Positions 26,781 through 35,768 of a stretch of DNA of 64,000 bases are shown here, in pieces. The stretch is from the NCBI GenBank assembly GCA_964537975.1, contig CAZIDP010000021.1, positions 1 through 64,000 on the forward strand, read 5' to 3'. The DNA is from SCBR16-9 sp964537975. Its GTDB lineage: Bacteria > Hydrogenedentota > Hydrogenedentia > Hydrogenedentales > SCBR16-9. The notes under the pieces were generated by a model. The model searched no databases, had not been told where the DNA came from, and saw only the letters and a list, made by a program, of their open reading frames with translations. The first letter of the stretch is position 1; each line of letters opens with the position of its first letter. The position numbers and the translations under genes are program-made.

Positions 26781-28002
26781 GATGCTCTCCGTCTTGGTGG
26801 AGGAAATAGCCTGCTTTGCGTGGGTCGTGTTGCGGCAACAACGGCTGTTTCTTCAGTTCACCTAAAAATACCCAGAGCCATAATCCGCAAAGCCCTGCTA
26901 ACGCTGTCAGAGTCAACAACAAAGTAAACAGATTTATGCGATTATGGTGGTCAGGAAATGAAGGTGCTATGTTCCAATATATGTCCACAACCCGCATTAC
27001 CAAAACATAATAGGCAATGTAACGTAATGTTATGTGATTAGTTTTGTTTTCACGCATCAGCAATAAAAACATGGGGACGATCCAGACAAAAACAATCATG
27101 AATACGGTCAGAAAAACCAACCCGCCATCACTTCTTCGTAAGTAGAAACTGATTGGGTCTGGGATGTTACCACTCCATATGATCAGAAATTGAGAAAAGG
27201 AGGTGTATGCCCAGAAGATGGTGAAGCCGAGCAGAAAATTGCCGAGGTGATGAAAATGTTTTTTGGAAACCAACTGTTCATATCCGGGTGCATCTTTCAG
27301 GTATGAGAGGACAATCGCACAGAATGCGACTATGGTAAGCGCATAACCACCAATAAGCCATACAGCATATATTGTGGAGAACCAATTGGGTTCCAGTGAC
27401 ATGGTCCAATGCGTTGAAGCAATAGTTATGGTAAGGACGAACAAAATAATACCGGGCCCAGATAAACGAATCAGCCACAAAACAGTAGATTCATCTTCAA
27501 CGGTATCCAGACGCCTGGAGCCTGAAGTGAAAAACTTTGACAAAAACAGCCAAATTGAAAAGCAAGCGAGGAAAGTTATTGTAAAGACTGGTAAATTAAG
27601 AAAAGGTGCTTTGTACTTGATAGTATAATTTTCTGCTAAATATGTCGCATCGGTCCAAGGGTAAAAGTTGGTTAACCAGGCTGCTCCAAGCAAGATAACA
27701 GCCGCAACACCAAAAAAAACCGGCAAGGTACGCGATCCAGCTTCGGTTATCCGCAAGATAACAAAACTCCAGCTTCCTCCACATAAATGGTGAAGCATCA
27801 TCAACGCCAGACTCCCTATGGACAATCCAAAAACGATCATGAACGCAATGGTTAATGGTTGAAAAACTTTTGCAAGCCCAACATCACCCAAAAATCCGAT
27901 GAGCAAACCACCGATTATGGTGAGAACAAGGCCCAGTATGGCTGTTATTAACGAGCGTTGACGTAACAGTTCAATTTGTTTATTTTGACTATCAGTGAAC
28001 AT
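26761..28002 (-). CDS. actF: Alternative Complex III membrane subunit ActF
   Basis: Polytopic protein of 413 residues with about ten helices, including TIAFMIVFGLSIGSLALMML followed by HHLCGGSW and FWAYTSFSQFLIIWSGNIPD. These match the NrfD-related quinone-module subunit F of Alternative Complex III (ActF). ActC and ActF form the two membrane bundles, of which ActC carries the quinol site. It overlaps actE by 11 bp. Confidence 0.88.
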   Translation of the reverse strand: MFTDSQNKQIELLRQRSLITAILGLVLTIIGGLLIGFLGDVGLAKVFQPLTIAFMIVFGLSIGSLALMMLHHLCGGSWSFVILRITEAGSRTLPVFFGVAAVILLGAAWLTNFYPWTDATYLAENYTIKYKAPFLNLPVFTITFLACFSIWLFLSKFFTSGSRRLDTVEDESTVLWLIRLSGPGIILFVLTITIASTHWTMSLEPNWFSTIYAVWLIGGYALTIVAFCAIVLSYLKDAPGYEQLVSKKHFHHLGNFLLGFTIFWAYTSFSQFLIIWSGNIPDPISFYLRRSDGGLVFLTVFMIVFVWIVPMFLLLMRENKTNHITLRYIAYYVLVMRVVDIYWNIAPSFPDHHNRINLFTLLLTLTALAGLCGLWLWVFLGELKKQPLLPQHDPRKAGYFLHQDGEHHAKSSA

Positions 28003-28711
28003 TATCTACCGCCATATCGTCATCTTCCAGATTGTTTTCTGGTTGTAAAAGCATTTCCAGTTCTTCCGGTGTAAGGTCATCCAAGGTAGCATTTTGGCTG
28101 TATTGCAATGCGCGAATATATGCCGCGATAGCCCAACGGTCTTCCGGGGTGACATTGTAAGACTGGGTGTACATGCGGCCAAACCCATTGGTAATCACAT
28201 CAAAAATATATCCATCTTCCACTTCACGTAGCCTGTCGATATGATAGGATGGAGGTACTGGAAAACCACGGTCGACTACAATGCCTTTTCCATCTCCTGT
28301 CAATCCATGACATACAGCACAGTTTATATTGAACCGGTCTTTACCACGTGCAAGAAGTGCTGCATCAAGTTGAAAATAATTGTCGGGCGCATAGTCACCG
28401 GAGTCCAACCTTCCAGTCCAGAAGACATCATCCGTTATTGCAGGAACCTGCGCTTCGTCACTCAGTTGGGCATACACTGGATTAGTCCAGCCACGCCGCA
28501 GGCCATCATATTGCACCGTACCTGGTACTTGCTTACGTGCCGCACTACCATCAGCGAAAAAGGAACTGGAGGTGTTTGCGGCATTCCGTGGTTGGTTCCA
28601 CATATCTTGATGACACCCTGCAATCATTACCGTTAACGTCGTTGTTATTATCAACATGCATTGACGCATTCGGTAAGACATGCAATGGTTGTATAATTCG
28701 CCCGATTTCAT
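27992..28711 (-). CDS. actE: Alternative Complex III monohaem cytochrome ActE
   Basis: Mono-haem cytochrome c of about 239 residues. From the ATG at 28711 (AGGAAA just upstream), a signal with lipobox VMIAGC (Cys33) suggests membrane anchoring as a lipoprotein. The haem motif CAVCHG lies at C131, C134 and H135, with a possible distal Met in NGFGRMYTQSYNV. It is thought to carry electrons from the Fe-S/haem core to the caa3 cytochrome domain. A longer in-frame start at 28771 would overlap actD; the lipoprotein signal supports the shorter form. Confidence 0.88.
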   Translation of the reverse strand: MKSGELYNHCMSYRMRQCMLIITTTLTVMIAGCHQDMWNQPRNAANTSSSFFADGSAARKQVPGTVQYDGLRRGWTNPVYAQLSDEAQVPAITDDVFWTGRLDSGDYAPDNYFQLDAALLARGKDRFNINCAVCHGLTGDGKGIVVDRGFPVPPSYHIDRLREVEDGYIFDVITNGFGRMYTQSYNVTPEDRWAIAAYIRALQYSQNATLDDLTPEELEMLLQPENNLEDDDMAVDNVH

Positions 28712-28751
28712 ATTGTTTCCTGACACTGGAAAAAACCTTACCATTAAAACT

Positions 28752-29336
28752 TCAAGCAGCGTAGGCCTCATCGATCTCTTCTTGTACCTCTGAAACTTCC
28801 ACAGGGTGGAAAGTTTCTAGAAATTGCCGCGTCATATCATCATCATATTGATCATCAGTGACTTCAATACATAAAAAGAAGCCATCACTACTGGCCCGTT
28901 CAAATCGTTTCGCACTGAAAACAGGGTGGTAATGTTGCGGAAGTTTGTTCAAAAGCAACATACTACCAAATGCGGCAAAAGCTCCAAACAAGATGGTCAA
29001 TTCAAAAGTTATGGGGATGAAAGCCGGCCAGCTCATAAAGGGTTTTCCACCCACATGAACAGGATAATGAATTACCGAAGCAATATATTGCATAGAAAAA
29101 CCTGTGAATGCTCCGGCAAAACCGCCAAGCATTGTAATAAGCGGGATTGGCGTTTTCTTCATTCCCATCGACTCAGCCAGTCCATGTATGGGAAAGGGAG
29201 AATAGGCATCGAAATTGCGGTATCCAGCTTCGTAAGTTTTTGAAGCGGCATTGACGAGTTCATCGGGATCGTCAAATTCTGCAATCAATCCATATAATTT
29301 TTTTTGAATGGTTTCTTGATGTCCGTGTGTCGACAT
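28752..29336 (-). CDS. actD: Alternative Complex III subunit ActD (DUF3341)
   Basis: Protein of 194 residues. A soluble N-terminal part (LYGLIAEFDDPDELVNAASK, YRNFDAYSPFPIHGL) is followed by two membrane helices (ITMLGGFAGAFTGFSMQYIA and PITFELTILFGAFAAFGSML) and a soluble tail (DGFFLCIEVTDDQYD). This is the DUF3341 layout of ActD, a membrane subunit that contacts ActC. Located between actC and actE. Confidence 0.9.
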   Translation of the reverse strand: MSTHGHQETIQKKLYGLIAEFDDPDELVNAASKTYEAGYRNFDAYSPFPIHGLAESMGMKKTPIPLITMLGGFAGAFTGFSMQYIASVIHYPVHVGGKPFMSWPAFIPITFELTILFGAFAAFGSMLLLNKLPQHYHPVFSAKRFERASSDGFFLCIEVTDDQYDDDMTRQFLETFHPVEVSEVQEEIDEAYAA

Positions 29337-29368
29337 AGGTGTCTACTCTTTCTTCACGACTGCAGTTG

Positions 29369-30751
29369 CTATCGAATTTCACCACGTTTCATTTGATAAT
29401 GTTGAAGTCGCAATTCGAAAATAGTAATCATAGGTAAAAACTTGACGAAAAGGCACATGAGTGTAATAAACAAGCCCATTGCACCGACCATAGCTGCCCA
29501 GTCAAAAATGGTTCCGGAATACACGCCCCAAGCCGCGGGGAGATAATCCCTGGTAAGGCTGGTTACTACAATGACATAGCGTTCCAGCCACATACCCCAA
29601 TTGATGATGATACTTATAATAAGTAAGGCGACAAGATTCGTCCGAATCTTGCGGAACCACAACAATTGTGGTGTCATAAGATTGCAAAACATAAGGCAGG
29701 CATATGCCCACCAGTACGGGCCGGTCATCCGGTTCCACATCATGAACCGTTCGTAATCATGGCCGCTGTACCAGGCAAAAAAAACTTCGCTCAAATAGCC
29801 ATAACAAACAACCAGACCGGTAGCAAGCATCACCTTGGCCATGTTTTCGATATGCCGCATGGTGATGAAATCTTTCAGATTGAAGAGTATACGAATGGGA
29901 ATCATCAGTGTGATTACCATTGCAAAACCTGAAAATATTGCCCCCGCTACAAAGTACGGTGGAAACACGGTAGTATGCCAACCGGGTATTACACTTACCG
30001 CAAAATCGTACGATACGATGGTGTGTACAGAAACAACAAGTGGGGCAGACATCCCTGCAAGTAACAGATACGCCATTTCATACCGCATCCAGTGACGTGC
30101 AGAACCGCGCCATCCCAGTGCCAGGAATCCGTAGATATATCGCGCAAAGCCTTTTGGTGCACGATCACGTAATGTGGCCAGGTCTGGAATCAGTCCTGTG
30201 AACCAGAATACGGCAGATACGGTAAGGTAGGTATTGATGGCAAATACGTCCCACAGCAATGGACTGCGAAATTGTGGCCATGTGCCCATTGTGTTTGGGT
30301 ATGGAAAGATGAAGAAGATAACCCAGGGACGCCCAACGTGTAACATCGGAAATATCGCAGCGCAACTAACAGCGACCAATGTCATGGCTTCAGCAAATCG
30401 ATTGATGGCAGTCCGCCAGCTCTGATTAAAGAGTAACAGAATGGCAGAAATCAGTGTGCCGGCATGGCCGATACCAATCCACCACACCAGATTAACAATG
30501 GCAAATCCCCATCCCACCGGATTGTTTATACCCCAGACCCCGAGACCTATCCAAAAAAGATACAGCGTGCTGAGTGTCAGAATGACCAATAACAATTGGC
30601 CGATTCCAAAAGCGGCATGCCAGGGTTTGGGCATGGGTTTTTCCAGCACGATATCACTCACACTCCGGGATATGGACTCGTATGTGTGGCCCGGTTCCAT
30701 CAAGGGGGCTGCTGGACTAAAGGCTGTTGTTGTATTACTCTGGGAACTCAT
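29369..30751 (-). CDS. actC: Alternative Complex III quinol-binding subunit ActC (NrfD-like)
   Basis: Polytopic protein of 460 residues with about ten helices of the NrfD/PsrC family (WWIGIGHAGTLISAILLL, MLHVGRPWVIFFIFPYPNTM, WYSGHDYERFMMWNRMTGPY). In the structures of Rhodothermus and Flavobacterium complexes, ActC holds the menaquinol site and passes electrons to the Fe-S clusters of ActB. Nine bp downstream of actB. Confidence 0.93.
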   Translation of the reverse strand: MSSQSNTTTAFSPAAPLMEPGHTYESISRSVSDIVLEKPMPKPWHAAFGIGQLLLVILTLSTLYLFWIGLGVWGINNPVGWGFAIVNLVWWIGIGHAGTLISAILLLFNQSWRTAINRFAEAMTLVAVSCAAIFPMLHVGRPWVIFFIFPYPNTMGTWPQFRSPLLWDVFAINTYLTVSAVFWFTGLIPDLATLRDRAPKGFARYIYGFLALGWRGSARHWMRYEMAYLLLAGMSAPLVVSVHTIVSYDFAVSVIPGWHTTVFPPYFVAGAIFSGFAMVITLMIPIRILFNLKDFITMRHIENMAKVMLATGLVVCYGYLSEVFFAWYSGHDYERFMMWNRMTGPYWWAYACLMFCNLMTPQLLWFRKIRTNLVALLIISIIINWGMWLERYVIVVTSLTRDYLPAAWGVYSGTIFDWAAMVGAMGLFITLMCLFVKFLPMITIFELRLQHYQMKRGEIR

Positions 30752-30759
30752 ATGTAAGC

Positions 30760-33700
30760 CTAATGCTCCGTAGCAAGGTTGCTACCCGAAACCAGTTCCG
30801 GGGATGGGTTGCTTAAACGTGCCAGATAGGTCGTTCTCGGACGTGTTCCGATATCCGCAATGAGACCGTAATTACGACCACTTTTCTTTGCCATTGCCAC
30901 ACGACTTTGTGGATCATTGATGTTGCCGAACTCAATTGCTTTTGATGGACAGGCTGCCTGGCACGCAGCCACGACTTCGCCGTCATAAATGTCACGAAAT
31001 TCGCGTTTTGAGTCAATACGTGCCTGATTGATTCGTTGAACACAATAGGTACACTTCTCCATCACACCCCGGCTTCTTACTGTTACATTTGGATTCCGCA
31101 TCAACTTCAATTGTGGTGTATCGTGGTCTGCATATTTGAAGAAATTAAAACGGCGTACCTTGTAGGGACAGTTGTTGGCGCAATATCGTGTTCCAACGCA
31201 CCGATTGTAGACCATTTCATTAAGACCCTCTACACCATGCACGGTGGCACCTACTGGACACACTGGTTCGCATGGCGCATTTTCACAATGCATACAGGGT
31301 ACTGGTTGGTGTACCACCTCCGGATTGCCATACATATCACCCTTGTAATATCGATCAATACGAATCCATAACATTTCACGGCCTTTGGCGACTTCTTCCT
31401 TGCCAACAACCGGAATATTGTTTTCTGCCTGGCAGGCTAAAGAACATACACCGCATCCGGTGCATTTGTTCAAGTCGATCGTCATGCCCCAGGCATTGCC
31501 CTCCCAAGCCTTTTCTTCCGGATTGTACATCGTATTATCCGGGCTTGGTTCGTGATGTCCCATGTGTTGGGCAAAGTCTGGTTGGTCTTTGTAAATAGAG
31601 ATAGTGCCTTCACGTATCAGGTGGCGGTCTTCCGCTTTACGTGCCTGATCAATAGTGCTTTGTTCGATTTGCCAGTGCTCATCGGTGCGGGCAAGCAAAA
31701 CACGGCGTCCTGTTTTAACCAGGTCGATACCGGTGGCAAACCAGGGAGAATCCGCGCTTTGTAATGTGTATGCACTGAATCCTAAATCTTTACCAACCTG
31801 ACCGCATCTTTTTCTTCCATAGCCCAGGTGAACTGTTACACTTTGACGTGGATGCCCGAATTGAAGGTTAACCCCTGCCATGACGCTTTGTCCACCCAGT
31901 TTTACCTGAACCTGGTCCATGTCATTCAAATGAAGTTGCCTGGCGGTATCGGGGTGAATGCAAACAGCATTGTCCCATGTCAATAAAGTCAATGGCTTTG
32001 GCAGTTCCTGCAACCAGCCATTATTGGCAAATTGTCCATCTAGTATCGAAGGATCGGGGCGAAACACAACGTCCAATGCGCCACCTACCGGTGTGTAGGA
32101 TTGCGCTGGCAAGTCTGCTCCATCAGGTGTAATTTCAATTGGAGTGTAGGCACTGCCTTCAACCACTCCTTTGCTCAGTGTAACGCGCCAGAAGTTTTCA
32201 AAGTTCTCTCCATCATAGCGTGCTGCCCACGCGTCTTTGATTATCTTGAGAGAATTCGTACCTTCACCACCCAATGCAACGTCCATTACTTCATAGGCTG
32301 TTTTGCCACCATATAAAGGTAATATCAGTGGTTGTATTACAGATAATGTGCCGTCATAACCGCGAACATCACCCCAGCCTTCCAGATAATGTGCCTCGGG
32401 AATTACCCAGTGACACAACCAGGAAGTTTCATTTTGTGCCGGGGTCAGACATACACGGAAGTTCACCTGATCTATGGCGCCTGCAAAATCCAGTTCCGCG
32501 GGAGTGTTGTATACCGGATTACCACCCAGAATGATGAGTGTTGAGACCTTGCCTGCCTGCATGTCATCGACAAGCGCACGTAAGGATGCCATATGGTCTA
32601 CAGGGTCCGCTTCGACAGAATCTATATATTTTACTATGCCATCTGTAGCAGTTGCTCCTAATGTGTGATTAATCAGACATGCCAAAGCATGTACGACCGG
32701 AGGCTGATGATCACCAGCAATCACAACGGCGTGGTTTCCAGCCTGGCGCAAATCTTGCACCACAGTTTCCAGCCACTTAGAAGGGATTTTTGCTCCTGCT
32801 TCTTCTGCGGTATCTATATTAGGAATTTCCAGGCTCTGGGCAACAAGTCGTGCCAGTGTTTCAATGTCAGGATACCGCAAGTTTATTTTGTGGTCTGCCT
32901 GACCACCTGTCAGTGTTGGTGAGGACTCCGCAACATACAAGCGTGAGATATGATTTCCATTGTGATCATAATCACGGTTCTGGGCAAAATCCTGGGCATA
33001 GCGAATGTGGCCTGGTCCTGTATGTAGAAAGTCACTGTCCAGTGACAATACAACCTGTGCATTGGTTAAGTCGTACGTACAATCTGCCGCACGTCCGAAA
33101 ACCATGCGGGTACCTTCATGGTGGTTGCTGTGGTTCACTGGTTCATATTGATGCCAGTGGGCTTCAGGATAGGCTTCCAGCAATAGCATTTTTTGTGATG
33201 CTAAAGTAGGTGAAGTAACCGTACCGCTTAATATGCGAAGTCCGGCACCATTACGGATACCCTCTTCAAGCAAAACATTGCCCAAATCTGCTGAAAAGCG
33301 ACTCCAGGTGCTGAGTCTGCCGACATTTAATACGGTATCCAAGCGGTCTGGATCGTAAAGATCGAGTAAAGATGCTTGTAGGTGTTTACTAGACGCACCC
33401 AGGGTAGCGGGGTGCCCCTTGAGTCCATCTAATTTCGTTGGTCTTCCCTGGAAACTGGATGCCAACACCCCATACCCGTAACCACCCAGTGGCATGGCAG
33501 TTGCGTAATAATCGAATTTTCCGGGAATAGATTCTTCCGGTGCTTTCACATAAGGAACTATGTTTTCATCGGGCTGGCGTGCGCATCCTGCCAGGCCAGC
33601 AAGCATCATCGATGCACCCATAACCTTCATGAAATTACGACGACTGACCGGGTCCAGGAGTTCTCCCGCATGCGCAGGAAACTCACGATGCACCAGTGTA

Positions 33701-33837
33701 TCAATTTCCTGATGTCCAAGCGCTTCATCAAGATTGCGCCAATAAGCCGGACCCTTTATTGTGGTCAAGTCATCTCGCAACTGTCCCATGTCCTTACTGA
33801 TTTGTACTGATTTATCGGAATTCATGGTCTTTTCCAT
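30760..33837 (-). CDS. actB: Alternative Complex III iron-sulfur subunit ActB
   Basis: Protein of about 1025 residues. A Tat-type signal (SRRNFMKVMGAS) precedes a region homologous to molybdopterin oxidoreductases (about 90-770) that in this family has lost the cofactor. The C-terminal ferredoxin-like part has four Cys groups: CTGCGVCSLAC, CMHCENAPCEPVC, CVGTRYCANNC, and CTYC paired with CQAAC. It relays electrons from quinol to the ActA/ActE haems and may contribute to proton translocation. Two starts are possible; the ATG at 33837, two bases after the actA stop, is preferred over 33852. A Gly/Cys lipobox-like LAGCARQ follows the Tat motif. Confidence 0.93.
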   Translation of the reverse strand: MEKTMNSDKSVQISKDMGQLRDDLTTIKGPAYWRNLDEALGHQEIDTLVHREFPAHAGELLDPVSRRNFMKVMGASMMLAGLAGCARQPDENIVPYVKAPEESIPGKFDYYATAMPLGGYGYGVLASSFQGRPTKLDGLKGHPATLGASSKHLQASLLDLYDPDRLDTVLNVGRLSTWSRFSADLGNVLLEEGIRNGAGLRILSGTVTSPTLASQKMLLLEAYPEAHWHQYEPVNHSNHHEGTRMVFGRAADCTYDLTNAQVVLSLDSDFLHTGPGHIRYAQDFAQNRDYDHNGNHISRLYVAESSPTLTGGQADHKINLRYPDIETLARLVAQSLEIPNIDTAEEAGAKIPSKWLETVVQDLRQAGNHAVVIAGDHQPPVVHALACLINHTLGATATDGIVKYIDSVEADPVDHMASLRALVDDMQAGKVSTLIILGGNPVYNTPAELDFAGAIDQVNFRVCLTPAQNETSWLCHWVIPEAHYLEGWGDVRGYDGTLSVIQPLILPLYGGKTAYEVMDVALGGEGTNSLKIIKDAWAARYDGENFENFWRVTLSKGVVEGSAYTPIEITPDGADLPAQSYTPVGGALDVVFRPDPSILDGQFANNGWLQELPKPLTLLTWDNAVCIHPDTARQLHLNDMDQVQVKLGGQSVMAGVNLQFGHPRQSVTVHLGYGRKRCGQVGKDLGFSAYTLQSADSPWFATGIDLVKTGRRVLLARTDEHWQIEQSTIDQARKAEDRHLIREGTISIYKDQPDFAQHMGHHEPSPDNTMYNPEEKAWEGNAWGMTIDLNKCTGCGVCSLACQAENNIPVVGKEEVAKGREMLWIRIDRYYKGDMYGNPEVVHQPVPCMHCENAPCEPVCPVGATVHGVEGLNEMVYNRCVGTRYCANNCPYKVRRFNFFKYADHDTPQLKLMRNPNVTVRSRGVMEKCTYCVQRINQARIDSKREFRDIYDGEVVAACQAACPSKAIEFGNINDPQSRVAMAKKSGRNYGLIADIGTRPRTTYLARLSNPSPELVSGSNLATEH

Positions 33838-33839
33838 GG

Positions 33840-34523
33840 TTACCGGTGACAAATTGAACAGTTTGTCAACTGTTCTGTTTTAATATTGTACTTTTCAACC
33901 AGACGCAAGCCCTGTGCTATTTGATCTTTTGGTGCTTGCCAATTAACGTTAAAAACCTGATCCGCGGGTCGTATAAATTTCTCTGGTGCACGATGACACT
34001 CCAGGCACCAGCTCATGGACATGTGCTGGGCTTTATGCGTCAGGGGCATCTCATCTATCTGGCCATGGCAAACGGTGCAACCGACACCTTTGGCAATATG
34101 TATACTGTGATCAAAATAAACGAAATCTGGAAGATCATAAACTCTAGTCCACTCCAGGGGTTTATTATTATTCCAGCTGTCATGAAGTGGTTGTAAAAGG
34201 GTGGCATCAACTAAGACTTGTGAATGACAAGTCATACATGTTTCTGATGTGGGGATGCCTGCAAAATTACTTTTCTCAACACTTGAATGACAAAAACGGC
34301 AGTCCATAGCATTACCTCCGACATGGCGTTCATGGCTGAAGGGAATGGGCTGCTCTTTGTTAATACCAACTTGTGTTACTACCGGCGATCGATAAATTAT
34401 GGCTGCAATTGCCACAGCGCTACCCAATACTACAGTGAGAATTGCGACGCCGGACCGCACCAGAAAATTTGTGCCGGGACCAAATACTTGTGCCACAGGT
34501 ACAGGTTCCTTATTACTTACCAA
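33840..34523 (-). CDS. actA: Alternative Complex III pentahaem cytochrome ActA
   Basis: Protein of 227 residues with an N-terminal anchor helix (about 22-45) and five CxxCH haem sites at C75 (CRFCH), C96 (CMTCH), C149 (CTVCH), C173 (CLECH) and C222 (CSICH). The last lies one residue from the C-terminus. Additional His residues (H64, H67, H112, H139, H142) can serve as second axial ligands. This pentahaem layout is diagnostic of ActA. It is the first gene of the respiratory operon. Confidence 0.95.
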   Translation of the reverse strand: MVSNKEPVPVAQVFGPGTNFLVRSGVAILTVVLGSAVAIAAIIYRSPVVTQVGINKEQPIPFSHERHVGGNAMDCRFCHSSVEKSNFAGIPTSETCMTCHSQVLVDATLLQPLHDSWNNNKPLEWTRVYDLPDFVYFDHSIHIAKGVGCTVCHGQIDEMPLTHKAQHMSMSWCLECHRAPEKFIRPADQVFNVNWQAPKDQIAQGLRLVEKYNIKTEQLTNCSICHR

Positions 34524-35068
34524 ATTTCAATACTGACCATACCAAATGCCAAGAACCACCAGAATGATGAACTTTATTCCACAAACTGATGATTGTATAA
34601 AGAAAAATTGATCCGGTAGCAGTTTTTATTCGGTTATCGATGGGTAGGGTAGATGTAAACTACACATCAATCTGCAACAGAATCAACAGTATCTAATTGA
34701 AATACCCTGTGGTCTTTCATGTAATACAAAGCTATTGAAACCACCACAACAAATATTTGAAATTGTTTGGAATTTTATTCCTAATGCCAAGTTTGGACAG
34801 AAAAAGAAACCAGGCAGTAAATAAAACCATCTCACCTATGGAGCATTTACGCGTCTGACACGTAAAATGCCCAACCTCCTCAAAAGATGTTTTCAATTAT
34901 GCATAGACAAGAAAGCTTAGTCAAGTTACTCATGATTGTAGGGTATTGAAATTTGTTATAAACACCATTTTTATCACCACAACACAAAATTTTTATGAGA
35001 AATTGGTGAGATACTATTGATGAATTGTATAAATAAACTGAAGATTAAACACCCATAAATAAATAATC
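34524..35068. other. Divergent intergenic region between respiratory and V-ATPase operons
   Basis: About 545 bp of AT-rich DNA with no gene. It must hold the promoter for the act-cta genes on the minus strand, but no hexamer pair stood out. The hairpin at 34843-34870 and the proposed V-ATPase promoter are listed separately. Confidence 0.5.
34843..34870. other. Short hairpin in the act/V-ATPase intergenic region
   Basis: GCATTTACG (34843-34851) and CGTAAAATGC (34861-34870) form a 9-10 bp stem with one bulged base around a 9-nt loop. It could be a regulator site or an RNA stem; there is no adjoining T-run, so it is not a convincing terminator. Confidence 0.4.
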
Positions 35069-35096
35069 TTTACAAGATATAGCGTAATTATATAAG
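35069..35096 (+). promoter_or_regulatory. Possible promoter of the V-ATPase operon
   Basis: TTTACA (35069-35074), 16-bp spacer, TATAAG (35091-35096), about 45 bp before the GTG at 35143. The surrounding DNA is AT-rich, so a chance match is possible. Confidence 0.35.
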
Positions 35097-35142
35097 CCGA
35101 CTTTTTCTAAGCATTATGTTGTTCATCTCAGGGTAATCAAGT

Positions 35143-35421
35143 GTGAATAAAGTTAAAAACTTTGTAAATTTGACTCAAATTGTCTTGCTTTGGGACGATC
35201 TGGCCATAATTAAACAAGTTTTGAGACGAAAAGGGAATATTTTGATTTTTCCCGGTGTCCCTTTCAGCGTATTACATGATAGCTGCGTCATCTACGCAGC
35301 TGGTAATAACGAACCTATTCATTTGGTGGCGGTTATGATTTCAGAAACAGCGGGACTCACTCGACAGGTGTGTCTGGGTATGTATTGGAATCCAGTTACC
35401 AAATTGTTTTTAAAGGAGTAA
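35143..35421 (+). CDS. Hypothetical protein preceding the V-ATPase operon
   Basis: Ninety-two residues from a GTG start. No signal peptide, membrane segment or family I recognise. The sequence has a predicted alpha/beta flavour (VLLWDDLAIIKQVLRRKGNI, LHDSCVIYAAGNN) and ends YWNPVTKLFLKE. The stop overlaps the ribosome binding region of ntpF, 5 bp before its ATG, so if translated it is coupled to the ATPase operon. It may be a genuine small regulator or a chance ORF over the leader. Confidence 0.4.
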   Translation: MNKVKNFVNLTQIVLLWDDLAIIKQVLRRKGNILIFPGVPFSVLHDSCVIYAAGNNEPIHLVAVMISETAGLTRQVCLGMYWNPVTKLFLKE

Positions 35422-35426
35422 TGATC

Positions 35427-35750
35427 ATGCAAAATTCCCGCTTGCTTGAGTCAGTCGCGAAGCATGAAAAGAAGCTGATGGCACAATTGGAGAGCACCCG
35501 TGAGGAAGCTCGTACTATTGTTAATGAAGCACAGGATGCAGCATCAATCTTGCTCCAGGAGGCTCAGCAGAAGCTAGACGCTGAATTGAATACCATGCGT
35601 CGTGAAGCACTTGATGCGCGTGAGCACACGACGAATACGATAGAAGATGCTGGACAAGAAGCTGTAGATGCGATTCGTCAGGAGTCAGCAAAAAAAATGG
35701 AAGCAGTCAAGCAGCAGATATTACTGCGGCTACTGCCCGCTTTGGATTAA
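35427..35750 (+). CDS. ntpF: V-type ATPase peripheral-stalk subunit (NtpF/G-like)
   Basis: Coiled-coil protein of 107 residues, rich in Glu, Ala, Gln and Arg (LESTREEARTIVNEAQDAAS, LLQEAQQKLDAELNTMRREA), that would pair with subunit E to form the peripheral stalk. The ATG at 35427 has AAAGGAG with 8 nt spacing; the frame extends upstream but without a usable start. First gene in the order F-I-K-E-C-G-A-B-D, as in the Enterococcus hirae ntp operon. Confidence 0.8.
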   Translation: MQNSRLLESVAKHEKKLMAQLESTREEARTIVNEAQDAASILLQEAQQKLDAELNTMRREALDAREHTTNTIEDAGQEAVDAIRQESAKKMEAVKQQILLRLLPALD

Positions 35751-35768
35751 GAAAGGGTTGATCAATCC

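Noticed and set aside
30760..33837. ActB as an active molybdopterin oxidoreductase
   Set aside because: The linked act genes and the C-terminal ferredoxin part identify it as ActB, whose catalytic domain has lost the Mo cofactor in characterised complexes.
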